From the NCBI GenBank assembly GCA_037176885.1, contig JAWWNJ010000033.1, positions 248,001 to 312,000 on the forward strand: DNA of 64,000 nt, in the 5' to 3' direction. The notes below the pieces were generated by a model, which had not been told where the DNA came from, did no database searches, and saw only the letters and a list, made by a program, of their open reading frames with translations. Made by a program: the position numbers and the translations under genes. Every line of letters begins with the position of its first letter. The first letter of the stretch is position 1. This document shows positions 20,772 to 30,399 of the stretch, in pieces. This DNA comes from Favolaschia claudopus (lineage: Eukaryota; Basidiomycota; Agaricomycetes; Agaricales; Mycenaceae).

Positions 20772-22176
20772 TCTCCTGTATGACATTGTGGCAAAGCCAT
20801 AGGTGTTTTCGAAACCAAGAATCTCTCTACGGCAACTCTACGGTCCATATCAGCCCTAAGCATCTGACGAACCGCAGTCTCATTTGGTCGCTGCAATCTT
20901 TCCACAACAAAAGGTGAACGAAAACTGACGAAAACTTATTCCCTTCAATGTTTTTGCCCCTGAGATTGCAACAAATGACAGGGCAGGAGCAAAGTCTTGT
21001 TTACCCAGATCAATCACTGCTGACTTTTGTAAATGGTATTTGCCCAGGCTAGAGTCAGAGGGAACGTTCGTGATAATGGCAGTCCATTAGATTCCCATTC
21101 CACTGTTCTCGGAAGAATAGGAAAACCCTGAGTTCCATTGACCAGCCCTTTTGATGTCCACAGGTCGCAAGTGATTATGATATGAGCACCTTCTGCTAAA
21201 AAGATCTCTGCCTACAATTGTCCAACAACCTCCATATCCTCAGCTGATGCTTATCTAGAAATTCTAGAGTTTGCTCCGTTAACACGGTGATGCTTAGCTC
21301 TGCAGCAAGTCCCAGGCTTATTGAGTGCTGCTAACTATGTTTTGTTTACCATATCAACCGCTTCGTTGGTGGCAAGCAAGTCGGAAGTAAATGCAAGACT
21401 TCAAATTCGTCTTGCTTTAAAGGAGACAATTTCTGCCAAAAACAGTGAATACATCTCGTGATCCTCTGCAGTCGTTTCGTAAGTTTGAAGCCTGCAGTAT
21501 ATAGCAGGGACTATCTATCCATCCATCAGAGATAAGGTTCAAGCAAGCAAGCGCTGCTGCTGCAAGGTTTTCACAGATCGAAGAGTCCCCGAAAATCACG
21601 TGTACAGATTTCCACGGACTCGGCACTCTCCGAAACCGCGGAAAACGTGCGTGTGCTGCTGTGTGCTGACAAACCCACAACAAAGCCGGGTGACTCCACG
21701 GCGGCTGCCCGATAACATATACAAACAACATAGCCACAATTCTCGGATGTTGCCGGGAGGAGGCAACAAAGGGTAGTGTACGTACTCTTGTCCAAGGGCT
21801 GAATAAATAATCTGAGGCACGGAAGCAGCTAATTTACTGTTTCTGTAATGTATTTCTGACAAAAAACCCTGAGAGCAGCTGTTTTGGGAGTATTTCACCG
21901 GCTGTGGGGTGTAGACTCAAATTTTAGCCCTAGCATTTTTACTACATACTCTCCAGTGCGAAGTACATTTCCTCAGGCACTAGAATGGTTTTTTGAGACG
22001 AGGACCAATGCATACGAATATTTTCTACACTTTGATCCCATTTGTGGCTATGTTGTTTGTATATGTTATCGGGCAGCCGCCGTGGAGAACTTGTGCGCAT
22101 TCGCACCCAATATGGTAATTTGATGCGGGCTGTGTTGATGGTAAATCATTCGGCGAGACTCGGCACCCGCCAAATC
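20772..22176. other. No supported gene
   Basis: Several short minus-strand frames (21417-21898) are open. They show no domain, and a phrase resembling CGYVVCICYRAAAVE appears on both strands at 21700 and 22040. This reflects an inverted duplication of about 45 bp (around 21705-21740 and 22036-22085). It may be the trace of another small TIR element. Confidence 0.35.
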
Positions 22177-22592
22177 CTAGTTGCCTGTACCAAGAGAGGA
22201 CACAATGTTCCCTTTAATGCCTGTCCAGTAGCTATCATCTGGTAGAGTGCTGAGAAGAATGAGAGGCTGAAGCTCGGGGGGAAATGGAAATTCCAGGCGT
22301 GCAAGCCTATCAAAACAGGTCTTGATAGCAGCTACATGAGAAAGAATCTTGTTGCGATCCATGAGCTCTGGTTCGCCTTCAATAACGAGCTTGGTGCTAA
22401 AAAGTTCTGCTAGAACACCCATTGCGGAATCGGCACGATTTTTTGCTTCAAAGCGCTGGCGCAGTTTGGCCCAGAGAATTCCAGCATTAGATTCGTTGAC
22501 ATACTCTGTGTGCAGTTCTGCTGAAAGAAGCTTCTGAATGACACCTAAAGCACGGCTATTACGTTCGCCAGGGGTATCCTTGAAAGCTACGC

Positions 22593-22777
22593 TGTCAGGG
22601 GATTCCACAGCTATGACATCTTCTGACTTGGGCAGAAGTTCTCTGTCTCCAAGACATCATGCTGTGTGCTCACTTATGTCATATCTTACGTCACCTCTTG
22701 TATATAAGTAGTTCACTGGGGATCTCTGATCCCCAGGTTTGTTATCGACTTGGCTCCTGGGCCCTCCTCCCCTTACA
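22593..22777 (+). repeat. 5' LTR of KH element copy 2
   Basis: 185 bp, TGTCAGGGGA...CCTTACA. It contains a TATA box at 22701 and, 34 bp downstream, AGGTTTGTTAT (22735-22745), the complement of the primer site. Confidence 0.9.
22701..22708 (+). promoter_or_regulatory. TATA box of the KH element
   Basis: TATATAAG lies inside the LTR. A start about 30-35 bp downstream would place the RNA 5' end at or next to 22735, exactly where the self-complementary 11-mer begins. The same box is present in all four LTRs. Confidence 0.6.
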
Positions 22778-22779
22778 GC

Positions 22780-22790
22780 ATAACAAACCT
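22780..22790 (+). other. Putative primer-binding site, self-complementary to the RNA 5' end
   Basis: ATAACAAACCT lies two bases after the 5' LTR and is the exact reverse complement of AGGTTTGTTAT at 22735-22745 within the LTR. The same pair is conserved in copy 1 (18675-18685 and 18720-18730). Tf1-type elements prime reverse transcription with the first 11 nt of their own RNA, and this geometry is what that mechanism needs. Confidence 0.65.
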
Positions 22791-22882
22791 TCTATTCGAC
22801 TCTGGCACTCTCCTAGCCCCAGCCGACCACCCTACTTCCTACTCTGCCCTCATCCTACCATCGACCTTACACCTCCCTTGCT

Positions 22883-23929
22883 ATGGCAACCCCCGCAGTT
22901 CCTCAGGACCTTTATTCCTACTGCACTCTCCTTCGAAGCGAACTACAGCGCGTCCACGACCGTCTTGATCGTCTTGAGTTTGGGGACACTGCAGCCTCTA
23001 CTCCCCGAGGGCATGCCTGGCGCTTCTCCTGGGATGGCGCTCGCTGGGGCTCTGAACCATCAACCCCAGCCCCTACCCCTGCCATCATCGCTGTCGGCCA
23101 CACCGCCATACCACTCGCCGAAACCCTCCCTACTGCACAGGACGCACCGTCCCGCTACTCGTGTACGCTTGTGGTGCCTGACTCGGTCGTCGGGCATATC
23201 GTTGGCCGTGGTGGTAAGGGTCTTCATCAGTCGCACGACATCTCCGGCGCCCAACTTCGAGCCTATACTGATAAGGCTTCCCCCTTGGAGCGCCGTGTAT
23301 CTATCCGTGGTACCGACCAGCAAATCGGTGAAGCGCTAATTGCGCTTGGGAAGCGTTTCATGCGTAAGCGTATCCGCTCTAAGAAGAAAGGTCCGTCACG
23401 CCTTTCCGGGGACCCTGCCCCTCCCCCTCCTGGCCCGGTGCCAGTTTTGCCGAACGCTTCTGGCGAGGGCGCTCGCCCGCTGAAGAAGCGCGCACACCCC
23501 GTCCATCCGTCTCAGCCACCGGCTCCGGTTCCACCCCCTCCAGCGGCCAGTGCTCAGCCGCACCCAGGTGCCGCTACACAGCCAAGGAAGTCTGGGGTGC
23601 GATTTGCACCACAGGAGTCTTCCTACCCCGCCTCTAACTCCCTACCCCATAACCCTGCCGCCATCTCTATTCCTACGCAGGTAATGGCGTCCCCTATTCC
23701 TACTCCCCGCCCCAGCTCTACTCCTTATGCCCCCTCGGTGGCCATGCCCACTGCCATCCCGTCCCCCTCTCCACGTTCAGGTGCTCCTTCGCCTATGGCC
23801 ATTGATGCTATTCGACCTGAAAGGGGACGTCGACAACAGACGGCACGGCGAGGCGGTGCAGTGTCTGCGTCTGATTCGCGGATTGACTCCCAGGGCAACC
23901 TACTCTTCCGTGGCGATCCAGGATTTTGA
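22883..23929 (+). CDS. KH-domain Gag-like protein of the LTR element, copy 2
   Basis: 348 residues, starting at the first ATG about 105 bp after the LTR. The architecture matches copy 1: N-terminal helix, KH domain with GRGG at 108-111, basic patch at 160-169 (MRKRIRSKKK) and a Pro-rich tail ending SQGNLLFRGDPGF. Differences from copy 1 are mostly conservative (for example T75A, V-to-I and H-to-N changes in the tail). No stop or frame break is present, unlike most frames in this window. An RNA-binding structural role in a particle is inferred from the KH fold and the element context. The first 50 residues could mediate oligomerisation. Confidence 0.85.
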   Translation: MATPAVPQDLYSYCTLLRSELQRVHDRLDRLEFGDTAASTPRGHAWRFSWDGARWGSEPSTPAPTPAIIAVGHTAIPLAETLPTAQDAPSRYSCTLVVPDSVVGHIVGRGGKGLHQSHDISGAQLRAYTDKASPLERRVSIRGTDQQIGEALIALGKRFMRKRIRSKKKGPSRLSGDPAPPPPGPVPVLPNASGEGARPLKKRAHPVHPSQPPAPVPPPPAASAQPHPGAATQPRKSGVRFAPQESSYPASNSLPHNPAAISIPTQVMASPIPTPRPSSTPYAPSVAMPTAIPSPSPRSGAPSPMAIDAIRPERGRRQQTARRGGAVSASDSRIDSQGNLLFRGDPGF

Positions 23930-23980
23930 AGGATCGTTCATTCTACGGGGCTCTGGTCTTCGTCGAGGCGACGAATCTTG

Positions 23981-23992
23981 AAGAGGGGGTGA
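23981..23992 (+). other. Polypurine tract of KH element copy 2
   Basis: AAGAGGGGGTGA directly precedes the 3' LTR, as needed for plus-strand DNA priming. The equivalent tract is present in copy 1. Confidence 0.75.
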
Positions 23993-24224
23993 TGTCAGGG
24001 GATTCCACAGCTATGACATCTTCTGACTTGGGCAGAAGTTCTCTGTCTCCAAGACATCATGCTGTGTGCTCACTTATGTCATATCTTACGTCACCTCTTG
24101 TATATAAGTAGTTCACTGGGGATCTCTGATCCCCAGGTTTGTTATCGACTTGGCTCCTGGGCCCTTCTCCCAGAGATCCCCAGGTTTGTTATCGACTTGG
24201 CTCCTGGGCCCTCCTCCCCTTACA
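23993..24224 (+). repeat. 3' LTR of KH element copy 2 with internal duplication
   Basis: 232 bp. Relative to the 185-bp 5' LTR it carries an extra 47-bp tandem copy of the segment from GATCCCCAGG to GGGCCCTTCTCC (about 24130-24224). Confidence 0.85.
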
Positions 24225-24615
24225 TACGCCAGCAACAGGAGCTGCGGCAGGCAGAGGAGTAACAGCAGCAGCAGCAACAGTGGCATCAGCTGCATTTGCA
24301 GCGAGGATAACAGATTCAAGCAGAGTGTAGACTCCCTGTAGGCGCAGTTCCACTGTAGCATTAACATGAAAAATTGGCCAGTCTTCTGCTCCGGAAAGCT
24401 CAGAAGAAGCCGAGTTTGCCGCAGTTGACATTATGTGAGAAGTCCGAGGTGAGATAACCAGAGTCCGAGGGAATTTCGGCAACAGGTCGTGGGATTGATT
24501 GATTGATACAAGTCTGTGCTTGTGATGCTTCGAGCTCTGATGAGCGAGCAGGTGAGTCTTCCAATAGGTACGTCTTCAGAGAGCTAGCGCTCGGTGGCCC
24601 ATAACCTAACAGAAT

Positions 24616-24795
24616 CTGAAAATGCGCGGAAGGCGCAATAACCTCAGTCTCCCGCAATGTGGGATGAAAGACTGTATATTAAATACCTGAAAATGCGCGG
24701 AAGGCGCAATAACTACACAATGAGTAAGTAAATACAAGTAGGTAGATAGATAGAGAACTCACCCTCAGTCTCCCGCAATGTGGGATGAAAGACTG
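24616..24795. repeat. Local tandem duplication upstream of the Copia gag
   Basis: TGAAAATGCGCGGAAGGCGC occurs twice (about 24616 and 24688). CAGTCTCCCGCAATGTGGG also occurs twice (about 24644 and 24766), each followed by ATGAAAGACTG. It lies in what would be the 5' leader of the minus-strand Copia element. Confidence 0.7.
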
Positions 24796-24839
24796 AGGGT
24801 GGTGGACAGACGAGCGCAGTTTATATGTAAGAACAAGGC

Positions 24840-25043
24840 TGTATGATAAGTATCAGATATCTATCAAGGGCCGGAGCGGCGGGGCGGCTACCCGGAATAA
24901 TTCATATTCTGACAGCACTGCGCTCGCTGCACTCGCCAGCGCGCGTCGCCGCGGAGATCTCACGGTTTGACAGAAAGTCACGGGGTGAATTCCCTTTCCT
25001 GGAGCCGAGGCTGTGCCGTCGTCTTTTAAAGTATAGGATTTAG
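24840..25043. repeat. GC-rich palindromic module, copy 1
   Basis: It contains GCTCGCTGCACTCGCC flanked by GC-rich palindromes and ends TTTTAAAGTATAGGAT. A similar module ends TTTTCAAGTATAGGAT at 25912-26185. Shorter GCTCGCTGCGCTC-like words occur at about 11068 and 62330. Confidence 0.5.
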
Positions 25044-25336
25044 AGCTCAAATTTGTTTTGGAGCGTTTATCCGGCGTTTGAAACCAGCCAGAATTATGAC
25101 AGGGCGCTGCGGACAGTGGTTGAAAAAATGTGTTACCATTCTGTCACATCAGTCACAAGACAGAGCAAGGGCTCGGTAGACCCAGAAGATGCATCCAACT
25201 GCAATTTTTTTTCTAAGGAGTTAGATATGGCTCTATACATTGAGTGTATATGTGCCAGAGGGAGGGCGCGAAGCGAAATTGACGTAAGAAACACAGCCAC
25301 AATGATTGTATAATAAGGTTTAACCATTGACACACC

Positions 25337-25723
25337 TACAGTTGCGGCAAGATCAAATTACTTACCAAATAAGGAAATTCTCATCAGAACTGCCCGACCG
25401 CACAGAAAAACCATCCATACGTAGGCTGGAATGGCACAAAAGGCCTGGACTCCTTTGATTGAATACATCTAGGCACAAAAAATAACCAAATTCATCATAC
25501 TTCCAACTGATTTTGGCCGCACTTTGATACACAAACTTGGCGGCTATCCAGCCAACATCAATGCAAAGACACAAATTTTTCTACACCAGGCGTACAAGAT
25601 GGAGCCTCTCAGCAGTATTTCTGTCCGCTTATCGCATGAAACAACCATTCATCTGGGTGCAAAAGGAGGGGATTGATGAGAATTTCCATATTTGGTAAGT
25701 AATCTGATTTTGCCGCAACTGTA
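25337..25723. mobile_element. TA-flanked MITE, 387 bp (family A), copy 1
   Basis: Inverted arms of about 45 bp begin TACAGTTGCGGCAAGATCAA and run to GGAAATTCTCATCA, with TA at both edges. The whole unit recurs inverted at 62516-62897 (382 bp), and one end occurs at 33-82. The interior is AT-rich without a transposase. Confidence 0.85.
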
Positions 25724-25847
25724 TGAACTTAAAAACAGACTTTAACACATCGAGGTACGAGATCAACGGTGTTATGAGAGACTAGAAAAGACCTGTACTT
25801 CGGCTGTTTGCGGTTTGGGAAGCGGATGGAGAAAGGGGTATGACAGC

Positions 25848-26502
25848 TACAGCCGTTTTGGAAACAATATACGGGTTTTGATTGAGTGGTGCTCGTTCGT
25901 TTGTGCTTACAAGCTTAAGCACCCCGCCTTCGGCAGGGCCGGCTCGCTGCGCTCGCGTCCCTACCTACGGGGGGTACACAGCTTGTCGGGGCTCCGCCCC
26001 AAACCCCGCCTGGATTTTTTTTGCTGGATTCCTTGCCCGCGGCGCCGCACTGCCGCTCGCTGCACTCGCCGGCGCGCGGCGCCGGGGACCGCGTGTGAGT
26101 TTCAACATCTCGACAGCCGGTTGTGTTGTAGGACCCGTAAAGTCACGCGACTGATGGCCTGGCCCTCTTTTCAAGTATAGGATCTTTGTTTTGCTTCCCA
26201 TCACCAGCTCCACTTCAGCCGAATTTGAGTCTTTGCTTCCGCCACCCAGAGAACACCGGAAAAAACAGGGGGTTAACAGAACTGAGGATTAAGACTCAGC
26301 TGCTACTTGCCCAGAGCTCGACACGGCCATGACTTGCGAGCAAGGGCAAAAACAAGGGACCAACGGCAATTGATGCGGTACGGCAACGCCCCACAGAGTG
26401 GTGCTCCCGGTTTTGCCGATGACAGAATGGTCAACAAACGTAAGCACAAACGAACGAGCACCACTCAATCAAAACCCGTATATTGTTTCCAAAACGGCTG
26501 TA
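25848..26502. mobile_element. Family B MITE, complete copy with a nested insertion
   Basis: Both ends carry the full outer arm TACAGCCGTTTTGGAAACAA followed by the TACGGGTTTTGATTG arm, with TA at the edges. The interior is the reverse of 1307-1652 and is interrupted at about 25912-26185 by the GC-rich module. Its right TA is shared with the next element at 26501. Confidence 0.8.
25912..26185. repeat. GC-rich palindromic module, copy 2, inserted in a MITE
   Basis: Comparison with the uninterrupted MITE at 1307-1652 shows this about 274-bp block as an insertion between GTGCTTAC and TTTGTTTTGCTTCCC. It contains GGCTCGCTGCGCTCGCG, TCGGGGCTCCGCCCC and GCTCGCTGCACTCGCC palindromes and ends TTTTCAAGTATAGGAT. 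Confidence 0.65.
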
Positions 26503-26849
26503 TCTACAAAACACTGGAGCGCTCCGAAAAAAAGTTCACACAACGGTTTTCACAGCTCCTGCCTAATTCGGCCAGCACGCTCCACTCTCTCCAACGACAC
26601 TCGCCCTTTCGTCACTGCTCCTGGAACGTCTCTCTGGCCTACCATGCCCTACAATACCTTCCGCTACATCCCTCTTGCACACAAGCGGCTCCTGATTACC
26701 ATGGCCGCCTAGGCTGCAACACGAGGTCGCCCCGCCCTGACGCGCCAGCCGTCGACGCAATGGATCCGGCAGTGCCTACCTCATATGGTAATTGACGTCA
26801 TCGCATCAATGGGAACTTTTTTTCGGAGCGCTCCAGTGTTTTGTAGATA
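26501..26849. mobile_element. TA-flanked TIR element, 349 bp
   Basis: Inverted arms TATCTACAAAACACTGGAGC, then GCTCCG, an A-run and GTTC, lie at both ends. TA lies at each edge and is shared with the preceding MITE. A relative of its right end lies at 3131-3176. Confidence 0.75.
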
Positions 26850-27128
26850 GCTGGAAGGTCGAGAGCGCTGTGTGGGTTACGGTTTTTGACATAGACTGTC
26901 AGGGGAAGTCCCTCTTTTGGCACTACACAGCCACCTATGACGCAGGCCTCCTGCAGATTTCCCACTTTCCCGCAAGAGGTGACCGATCTCTGCATCGTTC
27001 AATTTGATCTGTAAATACGCGAGATCAATGATCGATGCCGGATCCGCGGAACAACACGTCCCGGAGCCCGGACCGCGTAGTCTGCAGCTTTCTTTTCTCC
27101 TTCCTTCGTGTCGCAAAGCCTATATACA
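26850..27128. other. No recognisable gene
   Basis: Short open frames on both strands show no domain. The minus strand leads into the zinc-finger frame at 27129-27506. Confidence 0.35.
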
Positions 27129-27506
27129 CTATACAAAAACGTCCACAGCCATTCCAACCTCGCTTTTGTCGACCACCTGCCGTTTGCTACCAGCTGCAGC
27201 TCCCGAACGCGCCGATTTCGCCACTCGTGTACGGCTTGGAGTGACTGTGTGGTCTTCTAAGCCTCGCTTCAAGTTCTGGCCGACGTTTTCCTGTTGTGAA
27301 TGTGTTATCTTCATCCGGGCCTCTTCTTCCTGTGAGATTGAGATGGCGGAAGCGAGAATATCGCGGTCGGGCAGGGGCACAGAAACCTTCCAAGACGGGT
27401 GCCGGTCTTGGAGGTGCTTTGGCATATTGTACTTCCAGTGAGTCTCCGTGCAGAGACTGCATTTCAACGGCGCATTTGTGCTTGGTTTTGTTGTGCTGCT
27501 CTTCAA
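27129..27506 (-). CDS. C2H2 zinc-finger hypothetical protein (partial?)
   Basis: The minus frame of 125 residues has one finger, CSLCTETHWKYNMPKHLQDR followed by HPSW (C-x2-C ... H-x4-H), near residues 16-40. A charged, low-complexity tail follows (ARMKITHSQQENVGQNLK and later SARSGAAAGSKRQ). Single fingers of the form CxLC..xxWKYNMxxHLxxxH occur in many basidiomycete proteins of unknown role, some next to transposons. No neighbouring exon is recognisable. It could be the C-terminal exon of a larger gene or a remnant, and no function is assigned. Confidence 0.4.
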   Translation of the reverse strand: MKSSTTKPSTNAPLKCSLCTETHWKYNMPKHLQDRHPSWKVSVPLPDRDILASAISISQEEEARMKITHSQQENVGQNLKRGLEDHTVTPSRTRVAKSARSGAAAGSKRQVVDKSEVGMAVDVFV

Positions 27507-27817
27507 TGCTGCGCTGACCTGGAACGGGTATCACTCCGAACACGATGAGCTGGCTTTTTTACCGCTGGCTATACTTATGCTGCATCCATTCTCCGACATC
27601 TCCTTCCCGCAAAATCCGCAGGGGTAGTCTTTCGCAACCTGTCGATGAATTAAGTGCCTGTTTCAATTCGGAGGATGCCATCGATCTACCTCCATCACAA
27701 TCTCAGGCTCAATTACCCCAAGTCTACAATTGAACAGCGACTTGAGACAAGTCAATTCAACCTCACGTTGACTTGCCTTCAAAAGGTAAGGCGATTTTTC
27801 ATTAAAGTCTACGCCCT

Positions 27818-27899
27818 CCCCGATCGTGCCCTATAACACACTATCGGGTGGTCGGGCACGATAATGTCCCGATAACACACGATCGGGCACGACCGGGCC
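27818..27899. repeat. GATCGGGCACGA hairpin cluster
   Basis: CGATCGTGCCC, GGGCACGATAATGTCCCGAT and GATCGGGCACGACCGGGCCC alternate within 80 bp, so two nested hairpins can form. Confidence 0.5.
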
Positions 27900-28099
27900 C
27901 AGTAATGATTTGCGACAGGACCCACAACCCAATTTCTACAATACATACATTGGAGGAAGATACCTGAGTGCTGAAGCCCAGTCAAAATCGGACATGCTGG
28001 ATTATGCTCCGATCGGCTCAATTCTGCCGGACCTGTTGAAAACTGCTGACATCTACTCCTCTACTTTTTTTCGTCCAACATTTCTCTGCGAAAACAGTG

Positions 28100-28640
28100 G
28101 AAGTTATTTCTGTCGCCGTGAGAATAAAAATTCATCATATTCATGACACAAAAAGTATGTTTGAACTTACTTCCACTACAGAACCTACTCTTGTCTCCAT
28201 CAAATCCCGGCTTCTAAAGGCTGCTCCCTCTGTTACAGTCAAGAAGGAGGAAAATGATGAAGACGAGACCCTTCTCGCTCCCCATTCCTCTCTCGCTGCG
28301 CGCACCTCTTCTTCCAAGGCCTCGCGCAAGCAGCCTTCCAAGGTTCTTAAATCCGGTGGGAGCAGTCGTTTTCATGGGTGCTCCGCCACTTCCAACGATC
28401 AATGCCGTCGATGTGGTATATCTGGACATGTTGCCGACCGATGTGTTCTTGATATGCCTTCCGACGTGAAGGATTTGGTTCTAGCTGGTCCGCCTGGCAA
28501 AAATAGCCGTGCCAGCGCCGCCTTTGCTTCAGATGACTCTGACAGTGAAGGCGCACATTATGCTTTGGGTGGATTTAGCGGATAAGATTGCTCTGGCACC
28601 GATAGCGAGGATGAACCTCGCACCCATTACAGTGTCATGA
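28100..28640 (+). pseudogene. Copia gag C-terminal remnant
   Basis: The frame 28097-28585 has a helix typical of the end of Copia Gag (LVSIKSRLLKAAPSVTVKKE). It also has a CCHC knuckle QCRRCGISGHVADRCVLDMP (C-x2-C-x4-H-x4-C) and an acidic tail (ASDDSDSEGAHYALGG). Upstream gag and downstream protease are missing. The hAT element begins about 150 bp downstream. It is a third independent Copia remnant in this window. Confidence 0.65.
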
Positions 28641-28752
28641 AGGCTTAGGAGTTTCCACTAGCTTCAGCGCATCTGGAGGACCAATCAAAGCAGGGCTGCG
28701 CATGCGGAGGTATTCAGCTTGTTCTCGCCAGCTTCGCTGTTGCTGTGCATCT

Positions 28753-28770
28753 GTTTTTTTTTTTTTTTTT
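28753..28770. repeat. Poly(T) tract
   Basis: A run of 18 T shortly before the left hAT terminus. It could be an old retroposon tail on the minus strand. Confidence 0.6.
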
Positions 28771-29095
28771 GACCTTTGGTGACGGGGAATCTTAATGTTA
28801 CCGCGACTTGGACTCAAGTCTCCCAAGTCGACTTACTCAAGTCGACAGGAGTCGAGTCAAGTCGGCTTACTAAGTCTGACTTCACCGGACTCGAGTTCAG
28901 CGTGAGTCGACTTGAAGTCACTTGAGTAGACTCACGCCGGGATAAATAATGAATTTCTTGTAATAGTGTAAAGAACTTTGTTTGCGGTCGATTGAAAGTG
29001 TTCAGACACGTTTAAAATTGGTTACTGGTACTGAATCCGGATTGACGGGAAGAAAACTGATTGGACGATGAAATACGGTGAACCAAAGGGATTTT

Positions 29096-29735
29096 CTACC
29101 AATATTCTGCTTCAACGAGATCCGGGATGTCCTCGGACTCGGAATCGGAGTCCTCGAGGCCATGGTTTGTGGTATATGTTATGCAGTAGGCGTAGTACAT
29201 TGCCTTCCCAGAGGGAGGCGACCAGATATCACAAGAGAGATTTGTTGAAGCTGAAGGCGGGTGGTGAGTGGTCCAAGAAGTCGTAGAAGCACGGGAAGCT
29301 GCTTCAAAAGCGGCGCGCTGAACGAGGAGACGATGTAGACTGTCGCAGAGTTGCTGTGTTTGATGTGAGTGATGTCATTGTTTGCGATCAGTGCTGAGGG
29401 GAAACTTACGTCAATCTGGAGCTCCGCACTCTCCCTCATCAACTGAATCTGGTCGGTGGAGACCTCGACCACAGCAATCTCATCTAGGAGGCGCTTATCG
29501 ACGGCCAATACGAGACTAAGGAGCCGTTGTATGTTTGGCTGTAGGTTCCGCCCCACACATCTTCGACGGAGCCAGCATTCGAATGAGACGCTCAGGGGCG
29601 GTAGCTTTGGTATGGTACTCATAAATCTCCGGGAGGAACACTACGACAGAAGAATAAGACTGGGTTTCAAATCTGTACTTCAACGGAACTCACCGCATTG
29701 TCAACCACAATGTATGGTACTGGCGGTCCTCGCAT
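29096..29735 (-). CDS. Spliced antisense gene inside the hAT element (hypothetical)
   Basis: Three phase-0 exons on the minus strand, 29694-29735, 29410-29640 and 29096-29353, total 531 nt, or 176 codons plus stop. The two introns (29641-29693, GTGAGT...CGTAG; 29354-29409, GTAAGT...ACAG) have good fungal borders. The protein starts MRGPPVPYIVVDNA and has a leucine-rich helical centre (LVLAVDKRLLDEIAVVEV, then LMRESAELQIDQLCDSLHRL). It ends acidic (GLEDSDSESEDIPDL). Upstream sequence stays open, so more N-terminal exons are possible. I recognise no family. Its position between the hAT end and the transposase suggests an accessory transposon gene or a captured host gene. Confidence 0.5.
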
Positions 29736-30247
29736 CGAAGTTCTCGGCAACTGGTTGTGTGCGCTCGGTTTACAATTGGAAGGCTCTTGGTAGCGTTGCA
29801 ACCTGCACAGTATGTCTATATGCTACTTACAAGCCGAATGGAAGCATCTTTTCATTATCTTCGGCGCCCTTGGTCTCATCTCTCAGTGCCTGATTCTGCC
29901 TTGGTTTCGCCGCATTCATCTCTCTTCACCAACTCTAAAGTTTCCGGGATTGAAGTCTAGCCAGTCATTACCGCTTCCAAATTCCTTTTTTTTTTTCACT
30001 CTGTCATTTTCCCCCGAACTTCGGCTGCTCAGATTCCAGAAGATCCTGACGAAGTCAGATTCCGCACGTCAAACACTTAATTTCGTGCTTTCCTTGGGGT
30101 AATTACTCATTTCTGGCAGCTTGCCGAGTGCCCTGAGATGCGCCTGTTCGGAAATGTGTTCATAAATTCAGCCTTTGCGCATCCAACATGTAATTTCGCA
30201 GTTTCTTTGGGTAAATTGTCTTGTTTTGTTCACCTGCTCTCGCGAAC

Positions 30248-30255
30248 TATATAAA
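30248..30255 (+). promoter_or_regulatory. TATA box upstream of the hAT transposase
   Basis: TATATAAA lies about 150 bp before the first protein-like exon of the transposase and is the best core promoter in this interval. Confidence 0.4.
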
Positions 30256-30399
30256 GACTCGACCGACATTAAACACAGCTGCCTTACTAATTATTCCGCA
30301 TTTACTGACTAGGCTTCGGATAGAGAACAGGAAAATACCAGCCAATCGTTGCCTGCAAGGACTCGAATAACACTCCAGTTGATGATCCTCCTGCAGCCT

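Larger units (their letters stand above)
22593..24224 (+). mobile_element. KH-domain non-autonomous LTR retrotransposon, copy 2
   Basis: It has direct LTRs at 22593-22777 and 23993-24224, with the target duplication TACGC on both sides (22588-22592 and 24225-24229). Internal order is primer site 22780-22790, KH ORF 22883-23929 and polypurine tract 23981-23992. It is the same family as 17288-18872 in the opposite orientation. The 3' LTR is 47 bp longer because of a tandem duplication of its U5 part. It is inserted in a Copia gag on the other strand. Confidence 0.9.
22180..24431 (-). pseudogene. Copia gag fragment, split by a KH-LTR element
   Basis: On the minus strand a probable start (MSTAANSASSELSGAEDW, ATG at 24431) leads through ELRLQGVYTLLESV. 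The insertion at 22593-24224 interrupts it. It then continues FKDTPGERNSRALGVIQKLL, WAKLRQRFEAKNRADSAMGV and LPDDSYWTGIKGNIVS. This is the helical capsid region of Copia Gag (UBN2-type). Removing the insertion and one TACGC copy keeps the frame. Homology stops at about 22190, so the zinc knuckle and all of pol are missing. It belongs to a different insertion from the plus-strand Copia at 16643. Confidence 0.8.
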
